DNA of 64,000 bases from Marispirochaeta aestuarii (GTDB lineage Bacteria > Spirochaetota > Spirochaetia > JC444 > Marispirochaetaceae): the NCBI RefSeq assembly GCF_002087085.1, contig NZ_MWQY01000003.1, forward strand, positions 62,001 to 126,000, given 5' to 3'. Positions 51,435 to 60,110 of the stretch are shown in pieces (within the stretch, counting starts at the first letter, position 1; every line of letters starts with the position of its first letter). The notes below the pieces were generated by a model, which did no database searches, was not told the origin of the DNA, and worked only from the letters and a program-made list of their open reading frames with translations. A program made the position numbers and the translations under genes.

Positions 51435-52484
51435 TTACGCCTCCTTGCTGTACTTGCGATATTCGTCGAGGGTCATGCCTGCCAGCTTGGCGGCCTGGAT
51501 GTCCTCTTCGGTCAAAGCTTCGAGCCCTTCTGCGGTCTGCAGGTCCGGGGGATTTTCGCCGCTCAGTTTTCCGTCACGGACTGCAACGATTATCTGAGTC
51601 TGGACGTCGGCGAGTGCCTTACCGTCTGCTTTGGCTTTGGCGATTACCTCGGCCAGTTTCGGATTGCCGGGATCAGCTTCAAGCTGCTCATCGAGTGCTT
51701 TCTGCCGTGCCCTTTCCTGTTCCACTCCCGCCTGGATTCCGTCGTTAAAAACGGCCTCGTAAACGGCGGAGTGTTCCTTCCTCAAAAGTTCCCTATCCAT
51801 AGGAACCTCCGTATCTTCCGCCTTGTCGGCGGGGATTTGCGCCCGGCTCACGGCCGGTTTTTCTGCTTTGATTAAGGCGGCCGCCCGGTCGAGCTGCTGC
51901 CGTTCAGGTTCACTTTTAAAGATGTGTTTCATTGATTCGATTTCTGTTCTTGCCATTGCCACGGCGTCGTCTTTACTTTCTGCGCCATCGCCTGCTGGTT
52001 CGATTAAGTCGGCAAAACCGGCTTCTTTGATTTCTTCGCCGTAGAGCCATGTTTCAGCATCCATCATTGCCGAAAGCTCTTCCCGGTCTTTCCCGGTTTT
52101 CGTGGTGTAGGCTTTGAGGAGTAGCCCAGCGATGCCGTCGAGAATTTCCGCCTCTTTGCGCATATCGTTTTGATCCCCCATTGCAATTGACCATGGGTTA
52201 TGAATCATCCAGACTGCGTTGTCCTCGATGGTCACGCTGTCAGCGGCAAGGGGAATATAGGTCGCCATGGATGCGGCAAGTCCGATTACACGGGCGGTTA
52301 TTTTCCCGCCTGCGCGCCTGTAATCGCGGATCGCGTTATAAATTGCGAGCCCTTCATACACGGAGCCACCGGGGGAAGAAATTGTCAGGTCGATGTCGTC
52401 GCCGTTTGCCTCGTTGAGAGCGGCCCGAAAATCTGCGGCCATTACATCCCAGCCGATAACACCGTCAAGGTTTATCTGCTTCAT
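51435..52484 (-). CDS. ClpP-like prohead protease with scaffold-like C-terminus
   Basis: Head maturation protease. In the 349 residues the ClpP domain (1-165) has ISSPGGSVYEGLAIYN, the nucleophile motif VIGLAASMATYI (Ser), and MIHNPW (His). The C-terminal half is helical, acidic and Lys/Glu-rich (about 200-330), typical of a scaffold fused to the protease. It starts inside the upstream small membrane protein gene (4-nt overlap). Confidence 0.9.
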   Translation of the reverse strand: MKQINLDGVIGWDVMAADFRAALNEANGDDIDLTISSPGGSVYEGLAIYNAIRDYRRAGGKITARVIGLAASMATYIPLAADSVTIEDNAVWMIHNPWSIAMGDQNDMRKEAEILDGIAGLLLKAYTTKTGKDREELSAMMDAETWLYGEEIKEAGFADLIEPAGDGAESKDDAVAMARTEIESMKHIFKSEPERQQLDRAAALIKAEKPAVSRAQIPADKAEDTEVPMDRELLRKEHSAVYEAVFNDGIQAGVEQERARQKALDEQLEADPGNPKLAEVIAKAKADGKALADVQTQIIVAVRDGKLSGENPPDLQTAEGLEALTEEDIQAAKLAGMTLDEYRKYSKEA

Positions 52485-52714
52485 TTTTTAAGTCCCTCCA
52501 CTACGCCTACACCGAGAAGAGCTGTCCCTGCGTAAAGCAAAACTTTTCCAGCTTCGAGCGCCGTTGACGGGTCTCCGATTGCGCGGAAAATAGAAGCAAT
52601 GCCGAGGCTCAAAAGAAAAAGACCGCCGGATGATACAAGGGCAGTTCCGATTATTCGCTTGCTGGACCTGTTCCCGTTGGCGTCCTGGAATATTCCATTT
52701 TTTGTTTCTGTCAT
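52481..52714 (-). CDS. Small membrane protein in the head module
   Basis: The 77 residues have two membrane helices (IIGTALVSSGGLFLLSLGIASIF and AGKVLLYAGTALLGVGVV). It lies between a cysteine-peptidase-like gene and the prohead protease with 4-nt overlaps on both sides. Holin-like in shape, but at an odd position for a holin. Confidence 0.7.
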   Translation of the reverse strand: MTETKNGIFQDANGNRSSKRIIGTALVSSGGLFLLSLGIASIFRAIGDPSTALEAGKVLLYAGTALLGVGVVEGLKK

Positions 52715-53319
52715 TTTCCCTCCCCGTAAATAATTGCGTAGGGCTGAATGTTGAATGAGTATTCGTGCTTGCTGAGGTGCTGATTAAAACCGTTGTTATT
52801 GACGTAGAACTGCGGGTATGGATCGTTGATGATTAGCTGCTCTGTAAAATCGTCATAAGCAACAACAGCGATATAGTGGCCGGGTTTCTTTTTTGCTATC
52901 TGGACTGCTCTTCCGCTTGATACGATGTCCGCTATTTCCTGAAAATCGAAAATCCAGCGGAAAACGCACTCAACGCCGAAAACTTCCTTGACAGCTGTCG
53001 GGTAATACTGCGGGACTTCGTGCGGGGAATATTTCGTATCGTCCGGGCGTGTTTCTTTTCGCACCTCTGAGAGTACCGGCCAATTTCTTTGGTCATGGAA
53101 CCAGAGGGTAAGAACATCCTCCGGTTGTGGTGACCATCCTGCTGGGGTCAGTGTGTCGATTTCTGCGCCGATGGACGCAAGGCAATTTATTGCGGTGGTA
53201 GGCCCACAGGTGACGGCTGACTCTTCGGCCTTGTAGCGTCTCAGCACTTCCTCAAGCGCGTTGTTGACTTGCGTGTAATAGCGGTACGGATCATTCCAAT
53301 AGGGGGTGCCTTTAATCAC
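52711..53319 (-). CDS. C39-like (papain-fold) cysteine peptidase
   Basis: The 202 residues (GTG start at 53319, overlapping the portal stop by 8 nt; a longer frame to 53364 is less likely) have a Cys active-site block ESAVTCGPTTAINCLASIG (Cys38), a His block KKKPGHYIAVVAYDD, and an Asp/Asn block LIINDPYPQFYV. This fits Peptidase_C39_2. Role unknown; possible cell wall or capsid processing (inference). Confidence 0.75.
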   Translation of the reverse strand: MIKGTPYWNDPYRYYTQVNNALEEVLRRYKAEESAVTCGPTTAINCLASIGAEIDTLTPAGWSPQPEDVLTLWFHDQRNWPVLSEVRKETRPDDTKYSPHEVPQYYPTAVKEVFGVECVFRWIFDFQEIADIVSSGRAVQIAKKKPGHYIAVVAYDDFTEQLIINDPYPQFYVNNNGFNQHLSKHEYSFNIQPYAIIYGEGK

Positions 53320-54880
53320 TGCCGCCCCCTGGTGCCGGGTCGTCGGTCGGAGTATCGGGGGCAAGCTCCGGGTCTATCGGCTGGTTCGCCTCCCGCCTGA
53401 GTTCATTTTCTTTTTTCAGCCGTTCGATATTTTCGCGGAAAGACGATCCGTTATGTGCTTTTGCTTCCCGTTCGCCGGTCGTGTGGCCGAGGTCGATTCT
53501 TGTCTTTACCGCATTGACTTCTTTTACCGGGTCAACAACCGGGCGGCTGATTCCGTTCCATGTTCCGGCCAGCCATGCGCGACGGGCAATCGGGAGTGTC
53601 TTAAATCCAGGGGCCTTGATATTTCCGGCGTCAACCTCTTCGGAAAACCACGCCTCGAAAGCGGGGTCTAAAAATCCATAGGCAAAATCGGAACGGCGCC
53701 TGATTACGTTATTCCAGAAAAAGAGGATTTCCGCGCGGGCGGCTGAATAGCTTCCTTGGAATTTCTGCCGATAAACTGAGAGCGGCATACCAATAGCAGA
53801 GCAGATCATGTTTTCATGGATCTCAACAAAAGCGGCATAATTCGGGTTCGGGTGCTGAGGCTGGTACGCCTTCATGCTTTGACCCTTTCCTAGATTCTGC
53901 TGGATCAGAGCGCGTTTACCGATGCGGACTTCCCTGGGGCCGTCCTCCATGCCGTTGACGTTTGCCGAAAGGTCAGTACTCCCGGTAGGTTTTATCGGGA
54001 TTTTCTTTTCCCCGCCTATTGCCGTTTCAATCGACATAAGCCAGAGGGCCGACGCTATGGAATTCTCAATTTCCGTGATTGACATTTCTGTCAGCCGGTC
54101 GAGTTCGTAGACCATGGCTGAAAGTTCTGGAAAGCCTCTGAACTGTTCCGGGGTCTCCTGGTTGGCGTCGTAAATTACAAAACGGCGGCCAGAACGAGGG
54201 CCGAACATGGGAACGCGCTTAGGTGCTTCTGACCAATTTGACAGGTCATCACGTACATAGATTGCAACCATGTGCCCGGTCGAGTCGTATTCTATGCCTT
54301 CTTTGACAGTTGACTTCCGGGCCTTGATCGCTTCGAGTGTCGGGTTATCATAGGGCTGTTGTATTTGATCGTTATTCAGGATTTGCAGAGACAGTGGGTT
54401 CATTCTGGACGGCGAGTTCATGTAACGGCATATTGCGAAAGTCTCGCCTTCTTTGACCCGGAGCGCGTAGGTCGATGTCTGCAATTGCTGGAAGGTCAGC
54501 ATCCCTTTTATGTCAGACTCTTTTGATTCGCTGTATAACTGCCAGCGCTTCTCGACGTCCTCTGTCCACTGGTAGCGCTCTTCATCTGACCAGCCGGAAA
54601 CACCTGGAATCAGGTTCCATATCGGCGTACACTCACGGGTCAGGCCGGTATTTATTACGTTGTCAACCAACCTGCGGACAATTCCACGGGCAATCAGGGA
54701 ATCAGCATAGACGCCCCGGGCGTTTTCGCGTTGGCGGCTGTAATCGGTATATCCTGCCTCGTTGTAATGGATGTGTCCGTATTTTGCTTTGCCGGAATTG
54801 AACGTCCTGCCGTTGTTGTAGTCCGAATCGTGGACGCGCTGATAAACTACTTTAGGCCGTAGAAAATCAAAAAATCCCAT
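53312..54880 (-). CDS. Portal protein (lambda gpB family)
   Basis: Dodecameric DNA-entry channel. The 522 residues include RGIVRRLVDNVINTGLT, GYKLTxx-like YALRVKEGETFAICRY, HIHExxIC-like VEIHENMICSAIGMPLSVYRQKFQGSYSAARAE (in outline), and a glycine/proline-rich end, as in lambda-family portals. It starts at the stop of the gpW-like gene. Confidence 0.92.
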   Translation of the reverse strand: MGFFDFLRPKVVYQRVHDSDYNNGRTFNSGKAKYGHIHYNEAGYTDYSRQRENARGVYADSLIARGIVRRLVDNVINTGLTRECTPIWNLIPGVSGWSDEERYQWTEDVEKRWQLYSESKESDIKGMLTFQQLQTSTYALRVKEGETFAICRYMNSPSRMNPLSLQILNNDQIQQPYDNPTLEAIKARKSTVKEGIEYDSTGHMVAIYVRDDLSNWSEAPKRVPMFGPRSGRRFVIYDANQETPEQFRGFPELSAMVYELDRLTEMSITEIENSIASALWLMSIETAIGGEKKIPIKPTGSTDLSANVNGMEDGPREVRIGKRALIQQNLGKGQSMKAYQPQHPNPNYAAFVEIHENMICSAIGMPLSVYRQKFQGSYSAARAEILFFWNNVIRRRSDFAYGFLDPAFEAWFSEEVDAGNIKAPGFKTLPIARRAWLAGTWNGISRPVVDPVKEVNAVKTRIDLGHTTGEREAKAHNGSSFRENIERLKKENELRREANQPIDPELAPDTPTDDPAPGGGSD

Positions 54881-55116
54881 CAGCGTGTCACCTCGATGGA
54901 GACGATCCCGGCGGTGTTTTCGTAATCAAGATCGTTGAGGCGTTCGGCGAGATGGTCGCGGTAGGTTTTCAGATTCGGGAGGCTTTCCCGCGTAACCTGG
55001 ACGTCTCCCATGCCGTCATTCAGGCGGTAGGTTTTACCACCCGATATGACAGCATTAATGGCGCTGTCTACTGATTTGATCTGCTCTATTAGTTCGTCGC
55101 GAGTATATAACTCCAC
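54880..55116 (-). CDS. gpW-like head-tail joining protein
   Basis: The 78 residues are helical with a beta hairpin (LIEQIKSVDSAINAVISGGKTYRL, then VTRESLPNLKTYRDHLAERL), matching the short gpW-type connector family. It directly precedes the portal gene, the lambda order. GTGGAG lies upstream of the ATG. Confidence 0.75.
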   Translation of the reverse strand: MELYTRDELIEQIKSVDSAINAVISGGKTYRLNDGMGDVQVTRESLPNLKTYRDHLAERLNDLDYENTAGIVSIEVTR

Positions 55117-55140
55117 GTAATGATGTTATCATGTCATTAC
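55117..55140. repeat. 7-bp inverted repeat upstream of the gpW-like gene
   Basis: GTAATGA and TCATTAC flank a 10-nt loop; the left arm sits directly at the gene start region. It lies in one of the few non-coding gaps of the phage (about 100 nt), so it may be regulatory or an RNA hairpin. Nothing else is recognised in this gap. Confidence 0.35.
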
Positions 55141-55215
55141 ATTTAAGACGCCAAAAACGCTACATACGGCGTATTCGTTTTGTAAATAATCCTACATTTA
55201 GTGTTTGATTTTTTT

Positions 55216-55452
55216 CTAAGACACTATAGCCGAGTCTATGCGGTCAATTGCCCGGTCCATAATCTTGCGGATATCGGTAAACTCATCATGCAATTTCCGC
55301 AAAGTCCTTACCTGGGAAATCGTCAGTTCCGCCATTTCGTAAGTAGTCCAGCGGTATCCACACTCAACACATTGACGCCGCCGACGCGTTTCGCCAGGAG
55401 AGAGCCTTGTCTCAACAACGGTTGATTTCCCGCCGCATTTTATACAGTTCAT
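55216..55452 (-). CDS. Zinc-ribbon protein related to the NrdR N-terminus
   Basis: The 78 residues begin MNCIKCGGKSTVVETRLSPG, then ETRRRRQCVECGYRWTTYE: two CxxC pairs and the spacing of the NrdR zinc ribbon (C-x2-C, RRRRxCxxC, RFTTYE). The NrdR ATP-cone is missing. Such stand-alone ribbons occur in phages, usually called transcriptional regulators; function unknown. It is between terminase and the portal region. Confidence 0.8.
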   Translation of the reverse strand: MNCIKCGGKSTVVETRLSPGETRRRRQCVECGYRWTTYEMAELTISQVRTLRKLHDEFTDIRKIMDRAIDRIDSAIVS

Positions 55453-55459
55453 AGAATTA

Positions 55460-57412
55460 TCACCCCTCTAAATAATCCCAGAATTCATGCCATGAGAGGA
55501 CCGTGTCCTCTTCAAGATTTCCGTTTTCTTTTAACACTGCCTCGACGTATTCCCGGTATGCGTAGACCATTGCCAGCGCGTATTTGCGGCAGTCAAGCTG
55601 CTCATTTTTCCCGGTCTGGACCCATTTCAATTTTGCAACACCGCTTTTATCGCGTTCCATGACCCGCTGTTCATTAGTCAACTGGATAAAATGCTGACGC
55701 GGATAATCTGACGGAAAATGGCAATATCCGCGCGGTGTGTTTCCGCTTTCAAACTCGCCTTTTGCGATAAATGAATAAATCTCCTGTTTTAGCAGGTTGT
55801 CATTGACGTCAATACGAAAATGTTTATGCCCTATGCACTCGGTAGGCTGGATATATTTCCGATCCTTGTTCAAATAGGTCTGCCCCATGACAGGATGGAC
55901 GCCAGATTCAAACGTATCGCAGAACGAATACACGGTCTCGGTATTGTACCCTGAGTCAACTCCTGAAAGTGTCGGCTGCATTCCGGCGTATTTCGTGGTA
56001 ATGATTGACCGCAATGCTGACCAGCACGGAGACTCAAGATCGCCGGTATCGCCGGGAATAACCTCATACCGGATTGACCAGCTTTCAAAATCGCGGCCCC
56101 ATGCGACAACTTCACATTCTATGCGGGAATTCTCGCCACCCTGGACGTCTGCGCCAACGGTGATAATCAGCGGTTTCGCGTCTTCTGGAAGTGTGCCGGA
56201 AACGTATGTCTTATTGCGGGATAGTAGCGCCTCAATTTTCGGGCGTCCTCCGTAATCCTCGAAAGGTTCGCCAAGAAAAGTATTTACCCAGTTTTGCATT
56301 TTTAGTTTGGGCTTACCTTCGTGCTTTATTTGCAAGAATTCCACAACGGCATTTTCCCACGAGCGGAAACCGACCGGGGAAAGTAATCCAGGGATGTGGT
56401 AACTCCTCATACTTGGACGCCGTGGTTCCGCAGTTGGTCGCCATTCGCCGCGTGGAAGAAACCAGTCTTTATCCGCGTTCTCCCATTCCCCGCCGCATTT
56501 TTCGCATACGTAGCGGACAGATGATTCTATTATCTGACCGTCATCGTTGTAGGTAGCAATCAGGCGGTCATCTTCGTCATGTTCAAATTTTAATCCTCCA
56601 GGAGTGTCCTTTTCGCCCCATCGTAAAAACTGCATATGCCCGCAGTGCTTACACGGTACAAAGTATTTCCTCTGATCGCCTTCTTTGTAAAGTGAATAGA
56701 TTTTTGAGTTGTGCTTAAATAGTGGAGTGCTTCCCCATAAGATTTTGTAACTCTCGGAAAAAGCATCAACGCGCCGACGTATTAAATAAATTGGATCGCC
56801 TTCTTTTCCAGTGGAATCAGGGAAAGCGTCAACCTCGTCAACGTTTATTTTTTTAAAACTCATTGATCGAAGTTTTGCGCCTGAGTTCGGACCAGCTGCA
56901 ACCAGGAACCCGCCGGGAAATTCTTTCCGAGTTTTTATGTCTCCGGTTTTCCGCTGCCCTTCGCGTTTTGACTGTGCGCCGATCTTGTGACCAATACCGG
57001 AATTATTTATCATTGAGTCAATGCGGAGTTCCATTTGTGTATCGGCAAGTCCAGCGTCCCCGGTTACGTAAAGCATCGGGGCCGGGGCGATGTCGATTGT
57101 GTAGCCTATAAAGTTTTCAATCGCGCCAACGGTGAACATTATCTGTGTACCCTTTAAGACTGCCACCTCATGAATCGGAGAGCTTTCCGAAAGGCTGTCA
57201 ACTATCTCGCGCATATACGGGTTTACGTCGAAACTGTAAGGACCTGGATACGGCGTCAAACCTTCTGACAGCGTTCTATTTTCTTCGGCCCATTCTGAAA
57301 TTAAAACTCGTTCTATTTTGCGCGGAGTTCTTTCTAAAAGCTTAATAAGCCATTCAAGAGATTCGACGCGTTTTTGTTTTGTGAATAATTCGTCTTGAAT
57401 TATTTCAGTCAT
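55460..57412 (-). CDS. Terminase large subunit (lambda gpA family)
   Basis: DNA-packaging ATPase/nuclease of 650 residues: ILISEWAEENR-like start (LISEWAEENRTLSEGLTPYPG), ATPase Walker B-like VDEVDAFP, zinc-like CKHCGH and CEKCGG, and the nuclease region ITVGADVQGG, SGYNTETVYSF. It overlaps the small subunit gene by 8 nt. No frameshift or deletion is seen. Confidence 0.93.
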   Translation of the reverse strand: MTEIIQDELFTKQKRVESLEWLIKLLERTPRKIERVLISEWAEENRTLSEGLTPYPGPYSFDVNPYMREIVDSLSESSPIHEVAVLKGTQIMFTVGAIENFIGYTIDIAPAPMLYVTGDAGLADTQMELRIDSMINNSGIGHKIGAQSKREGQRKTGDIKTRKEFPGGFLVAAGPNSGAKLRSMSFKKINVDEVDAFPDSTGKEGDPIYLIRRRVDAFSESYKILWGSTPLFKHNSKIYSLYKEGDQRKYFVPCKHCGHMQFLRWGEKDTPGGLKFEHDEDDRLIATYNDDGQIIESSVRYVCEKCGGEWENADKDWFLPRGEWRPTAEPRRPSMRSYHIPGLLSPVGFRSWENAVVEFLQIKHEGKPKLKMQNWVNTFLGEPFEDYGGRPKIEALLSRNKTYVSGTLPEDAKPLIITVGADVQGGENSRIECEVVAWGRDFESWSIRYEVIPGDTGDLESPCWSALRSIITTKYAGMQPTLSGVDSGYNTETVYSFCDTFESGVHPVMGQTYLNKDRKYIQPTECIGHKHFRIDVNDNLLKQEIYSFIAKGEFESGNTPRGYCHFPSDYPRQHFIQLTNEQRVMERDKSGVAKLKWVQTGKNEQLDCRKYALAMVYAYREYVEAVLKENGNLEEDTVLSWHEFWDYLEG

Positions 57413-57917
57413 CTAAATTAACCTTGATTATTTTTCGCGCTTCCTCTTGTGCATTTTTTACCGTTTTGTCAATTGCTTTTTCAACTTCCTTTTCGATGCG
57501 ATCACGGAGAATTGTATCGCCTCGGCCTACACGATTTCCAATTTGAAGAAAATTATTTTTAATTCCTGAAATAAAAGAGCCGAAAGTTAAAGCCACATCA
57601 TGACGGAGAATTAAATGCTTGTCTTCCCGCGCTGCTTCCCTATCTTGTTTTTTTATTTGATTTTCTCTGTATAAAATATCTACTTTTATTTTTTCCTTTT
57701 CGAGTTCTTCGCGGTCTGATTCATCCAGGTCAGACGAGGCTGATCTTTTGAGTTGCAGAATTGCCTTTTCAATTAACGGCTCTGTAACCCAATCCCAGAC
57801 TTCCGGTTCAAGAAGGTCATATTTGCCGTCCTCGGTCTTACGCAAATTAGCCCTACTTACCGTAGACGGGGCACATCCTCTTAGCTCTGCAATCTGTGAC
57901 CTGCTGAGTAGTATCAT
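57405..57917 (-). CDS. Terminase small subunit (Nu1-like)
   Basis: The 170 residues start with a helix-turn-helix (LLSRSQIAELRGCAPSTVSRANLR) as in Nu1-type subunits that recognise the packaging site, followed by a long charged coiled coil. I used the ATG at 57917, which overlaps the previous small gene (ATGA); a longer frame to 57950 adds no known sequence. Confidence 0.8.
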   Translation of the reverse strand: MILLSRSQIAELRGCAPSTVSRANLRKTEDGKYDLLEPEVWDWVTEPLIEKAILQLKRSASSDLDESDREELEKEKIKVDILYRENQIKKQDREAAREDKHLILRHDVALTFGSFISGIKNNFLQIGNRVGRGDTILRDRIEKEVEKAIDKTVKNAQEEARKIIKVNLDD

Positions 57918-58093
57918 ATGCGTGCGTGCGCCCCCTTGACGATTCGGCACTGTGGTAAAATCTTCCGGGGTGTGGGGAAAGACCCATCACCGGGTACCCC
58001 CCGTCTCACAGTACCTTTTAATTGTGTGCCTGCGTGTACGTACACGTTTGCCCGTGGTGCGATCTTTAACCCATAGGTGGTGTCAATCTTCAT
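57914..58093 (-). CDS. Possible 59-residue phage protein
   Basis: Frame starting MKIDTTYGLKIAPRANVYVH with AGAAAGGG 6 nt upstream of the ATG; it overlaps the gene before it by 11 nt and the terminase small gene by 4 nt. Basic, Gly/Pro-rich, no family recognised. Tight overlaps support it; composition is less convincing. Confidence 0.5.
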   Translation of the reverse strand: MKIDTTYGLKIAPRANVYVHAGTQLKGTVRRGVPGDGSFPTPRKILPQCRIVKGAHARI

Positions 58094-58349
58094 CCATGGC
58101 CCTTTCTGTGGCGTGTGGGGGTTTTTCACTATGATTGCGGATTGCTTCGGCTCTCTCTTTCCAATCCTGGAACCGTTTGTATATGTTTTCTGACCCATCC
58201 TCTGAATCAATCTCTACCCAGAACTCTACCCCATCAGATTCATAGATATCAAAGAACTCATCAATCAATTCAATGATCTCCTCCCGCTCTTCTTGTCTGG
58301 CGATAGCAACGGCACTATCAATTTTGAGTTGCATGATCCCGCTTTTCAT
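58083..58349 (-). CDS. Small acidic phage protein
   Basis: The 88 residues (QEEREEIIELIDEFFDIYESDGVEFWVEIDSEDG in outline) are highly acidic with a basic C-terminal part. Starts at the ATG at 58349, which overlaps the stop of a 12-residue leader frame; a longer frame to 58415 overlaps that leader. Function unknown. Confidence 0.65.
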   Translation of the reverse strand: MKSGIMQLKIDSAVAIARQEEREEIIELIDEFFDIYESDGVEFWVEIDSEDGSENIYKRFQDWKERAEAIRNHSEKPPHATERAMDED

Positions 58350-58384
58350 AACGGCACCACCTGCGCCTGTTCCTCTTTGTCCAT
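58346..58384 (-). CDS. Possible 12-residue leader ORF
   Basis: MDKEEQAQVVPL, preceded by AGGAGG at ideal spacing and joined by TAATG to the upstream gene and by ATGA to the downstream gene. Its job may be to pass ribosomes along (translational coupling) or to be a coded leader peptide. Confidence 0.4.
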   Translation of the reverse strand: MDKEEQAQVVPL

Positions 58385-58536
58385 TAGTTCCTCCTGATAA
58401 TTTTAGTGGCGACATAGTACGCTAAAAAATATTCAGCTACAAAAAAAGCATATCTTTGTATCGAAAGGCTCTGAGATTCCCACACCGCAATTGACAAAGT
58501 GTTCATAATGAGTAAAGCCATGCAAATACGTGCCAT
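58384..58536 (-). CDS. 50-residue membrane protein
   Basis: Short gene MARICMALLIMNTLSIAVWE (N-terminal hydrophobic helix), then a second hydrophobic, aromatic stretch (YAFFVAEYFLAYYVA) and basic end. AGGAGG precedes it. It shares TAATG junctions with both neighbours. No family recognised. Confidence 0.6.
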   Translation of the reverse strand: MARICMALLIMNTLSIAVWESQSLSIQRYAFFVAEYFLAYYVATKIIRRN

Positions 58537-58889
58537 TATTTATTCCTCCTGATATTTTTCTTTTTTCCAAGGCCCTCAAATATCGCCTTGATTTTCTGCA
58601 TATTTTCCTCGATTTCTTCCTCCGTAAATTCCCGCTCTTCAATCTGCAAAACCGGGCTTTCAAGTTCCCTCCATTTTTGCTCAGGAATCGCCTTGAACGC
58701 CTTTTCAAGTTCCGCTACTCCCGGAGGCATCCTCAAAGACGGACTATGAACCATCACAACCTCAGCGAAAATAAGCGGCAGGCATTTCTCGCTTTTTTTG
58801 TTCAACCACATTGAGACGTATTTTTTTTGCGTTGGGGTGTAGTTACCGAAATACCCTTGCGCCTCGTTAATAAATTGTTCGGTTGTCAA
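58536..58889 (-). CDS. Phage protein of unknown function
   Basis: The 117 residues start with TTG (GGAG 8 nt upstream) and read TTEQFINEAQGYFGNYTPTQKKYV; the rest is charged and helical (EEREFTEEEIEENMQKIKAIFEGLGKKKN). Its ends overlap neighbours by 1-4 nt. It follows the DUF4373 replication protein and may be a replication or loading factor (inference from place only). Confidence 0.7.
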   Translation of the reverse strand: MTTEQFINEAQGYFGNYTPTQKKYVSMWLNKKSEKCLPLIFAEVVMVHSPSLRMPPGVAELEKAFKAIPEQKWRELESPVLQIEEREFTEEEIEENMQKIKAIFEGLGKKKNIRRNK

Positions 58890-59878
58890 AATATTATCTC
58901 CTCTGGATCGTACTCCTCTGCCGCTTCTGCTGCCTGGTACTGGTCAGCTAATGCCGTTACAACCTCCGGCCAGAACTGCACAATGCGCGAAGGTATCACC
59001 GGCGTTCCCCGGATCCTCTTATCGTTCCCGGTCTGCCGCATTTCAAGGAATTGAGAAAATACAGCCTTGGCAAGATCGCCCTCGTTGGTGTACGGCGTCT
59101 CCTTGTACAAGGCCCGGGTTTTCTTTGCGAGCTGATTTACCTGAGACCGCTCCTTGCCGTAGTTGGACCATGAGGTATGAGGCTGCACCCTGGTGATCAT
59201 TTCTTGCCACATTTGGGCTAAATCGTCTTTCATCGGGGCGATGTCTTTGGATTGTTTAGAATCGGATTGTACCGCAGGTAGAGACTCCGCAGGAGGCTCC
59301 GGCTGTGCCGTCTCCACTTCTCCTATACTCTCTATACTCTCCTCTACTCTACTCTGTTCGGGGGTTCGCGTCATATTTCCGACATATTGCCGACATATTG
59401 CAGCGGTTTCATATTCTTCCGGTATTTCTTGGTGATTCTGGCAATCCTGGGAAAATGCTGTCATATTACCGGAAATTGCCGTCAATATGCCGTCAGTTTC
59501 AGCAATTACATTCTCTCTGCTGGGTAATTTTACCTTTCTCCGGCGATACAGCTCGGATAATTCTTGGACAAAATCCTCAGAATAGATTACATTTCTTTCT
59601 TCCCAGAGATCCTTGTCCAGCTTCCCAGATCTGACCATGTCGCCGATCATTACGCGGATTTCATTCTCAGTGAGGCCACAATATTCGTTGAATCTGTCCT
59701 TGTCGAAGTCTTCAACATAGGGGTAATAGTGCCCCGGCGATTGTGCAAGCCAGCGTAAAATCTGAGTAAAAAAACCGATGCCAGCAAGCCCGTATTTCTT
59801 TTGGAGGATAAAAAGCGTTCTACCATCTCGGACAAAAAACGGGAAGTATTCAACGGTGTCCTTAATCTTGTTTGCCAT
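58886..59878 (-). CDS. Phage replication protein with DUF4373 domain
   Basis: The 330 residues begin KIKDTVEYFPFFVRDGRTLF, then KKYGLAGIGFFTQILRWLA and FNEYCGLTENEIRVMIGDMV, the DUF4373 (Lin1244/Lin1753-like) N-terminal domain of phage replication initiators. The linker is Pro/Ser/Glu rich; the C-terminal part is helical. Probably recruits the replication machinery to the phage origin; the origin is not identified. The ATG at 59878 has GGAAGGG upstream. Confidence 0.8.
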   Translation of the reverse strand: MANKIKDTVEYFPFFVRDGRTLFILQKKYGLAGIGFFTQILRWLAQSPGHYYPYVEDFDKDRFNEYCGLTENEIRVMIGDMVRSGKLDKDLWEERNVIYSEDFVQELSELYRRRKVKLPSRENVIAETDGILTAISGNMTAFSQDCQNHQEIPEEYETAAICRQYVGNMTRTPEQSRVEESIESIGEVETAQPEPPAESLPAVQSDSKQSKDIAPMKDDLAQMWQEMITRVQPHTSWSNYGKERSQVNQLAKKTRALYKETPYTNEGDLAKAVFSQFLEMRQTGNDKRIRGTPVIPSRIVQFWPEVVTALADQYQAAEAAEEYDPEEIIF

Positions 59879-59879
59879 T

Positions 59880-60110
59880 CTACCCTTCCAGTAATTTCGT
59901 TTCGCACATTTCAATAAACTTGTCGCTTACGTGTTCATACATATCAGTGCCGTCATGGTTTTTTATTTCCAGGTCTTCAACATAAGGGTCAATTTCCCTG
60001 GTGCCGTTCGGTACGTCTGGGTCGCCTTCCCAATCGCCTGAAATAATCACGCCGGAAATATCAAATCCGTAAAAATAGGCGCTTACTCTTTCGCGTGCTG
60101 GTCTCTTCAT
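59880..60110 (-). CDS. Small phage protein
   Basis: The 76 residues contain SAYFYGFDISGVIISGDWEG and an acidic end (MYEHVSDKFIEMCETKLLEG). No motif recognised. It overlaps the next gene by 4 nt and ends 2 nt before the DUF4373 gene start. Confidence 0.65.
   Translation of the reverse strand: MKRPARERVSAYFYGFDISGVIISGDWEGDPDVPNGTREIDPYVEDLEIKNHDGTDMYEHVSDKFIEMCETKLLEG

Noticed and set aside
58433-58708. Minus-strand open frame of 91 codons
   Set aside because: Arginine/lysine-rich out-of-frame reading across two better-supported genes (58,384-58,536 and 58,536-58,889).
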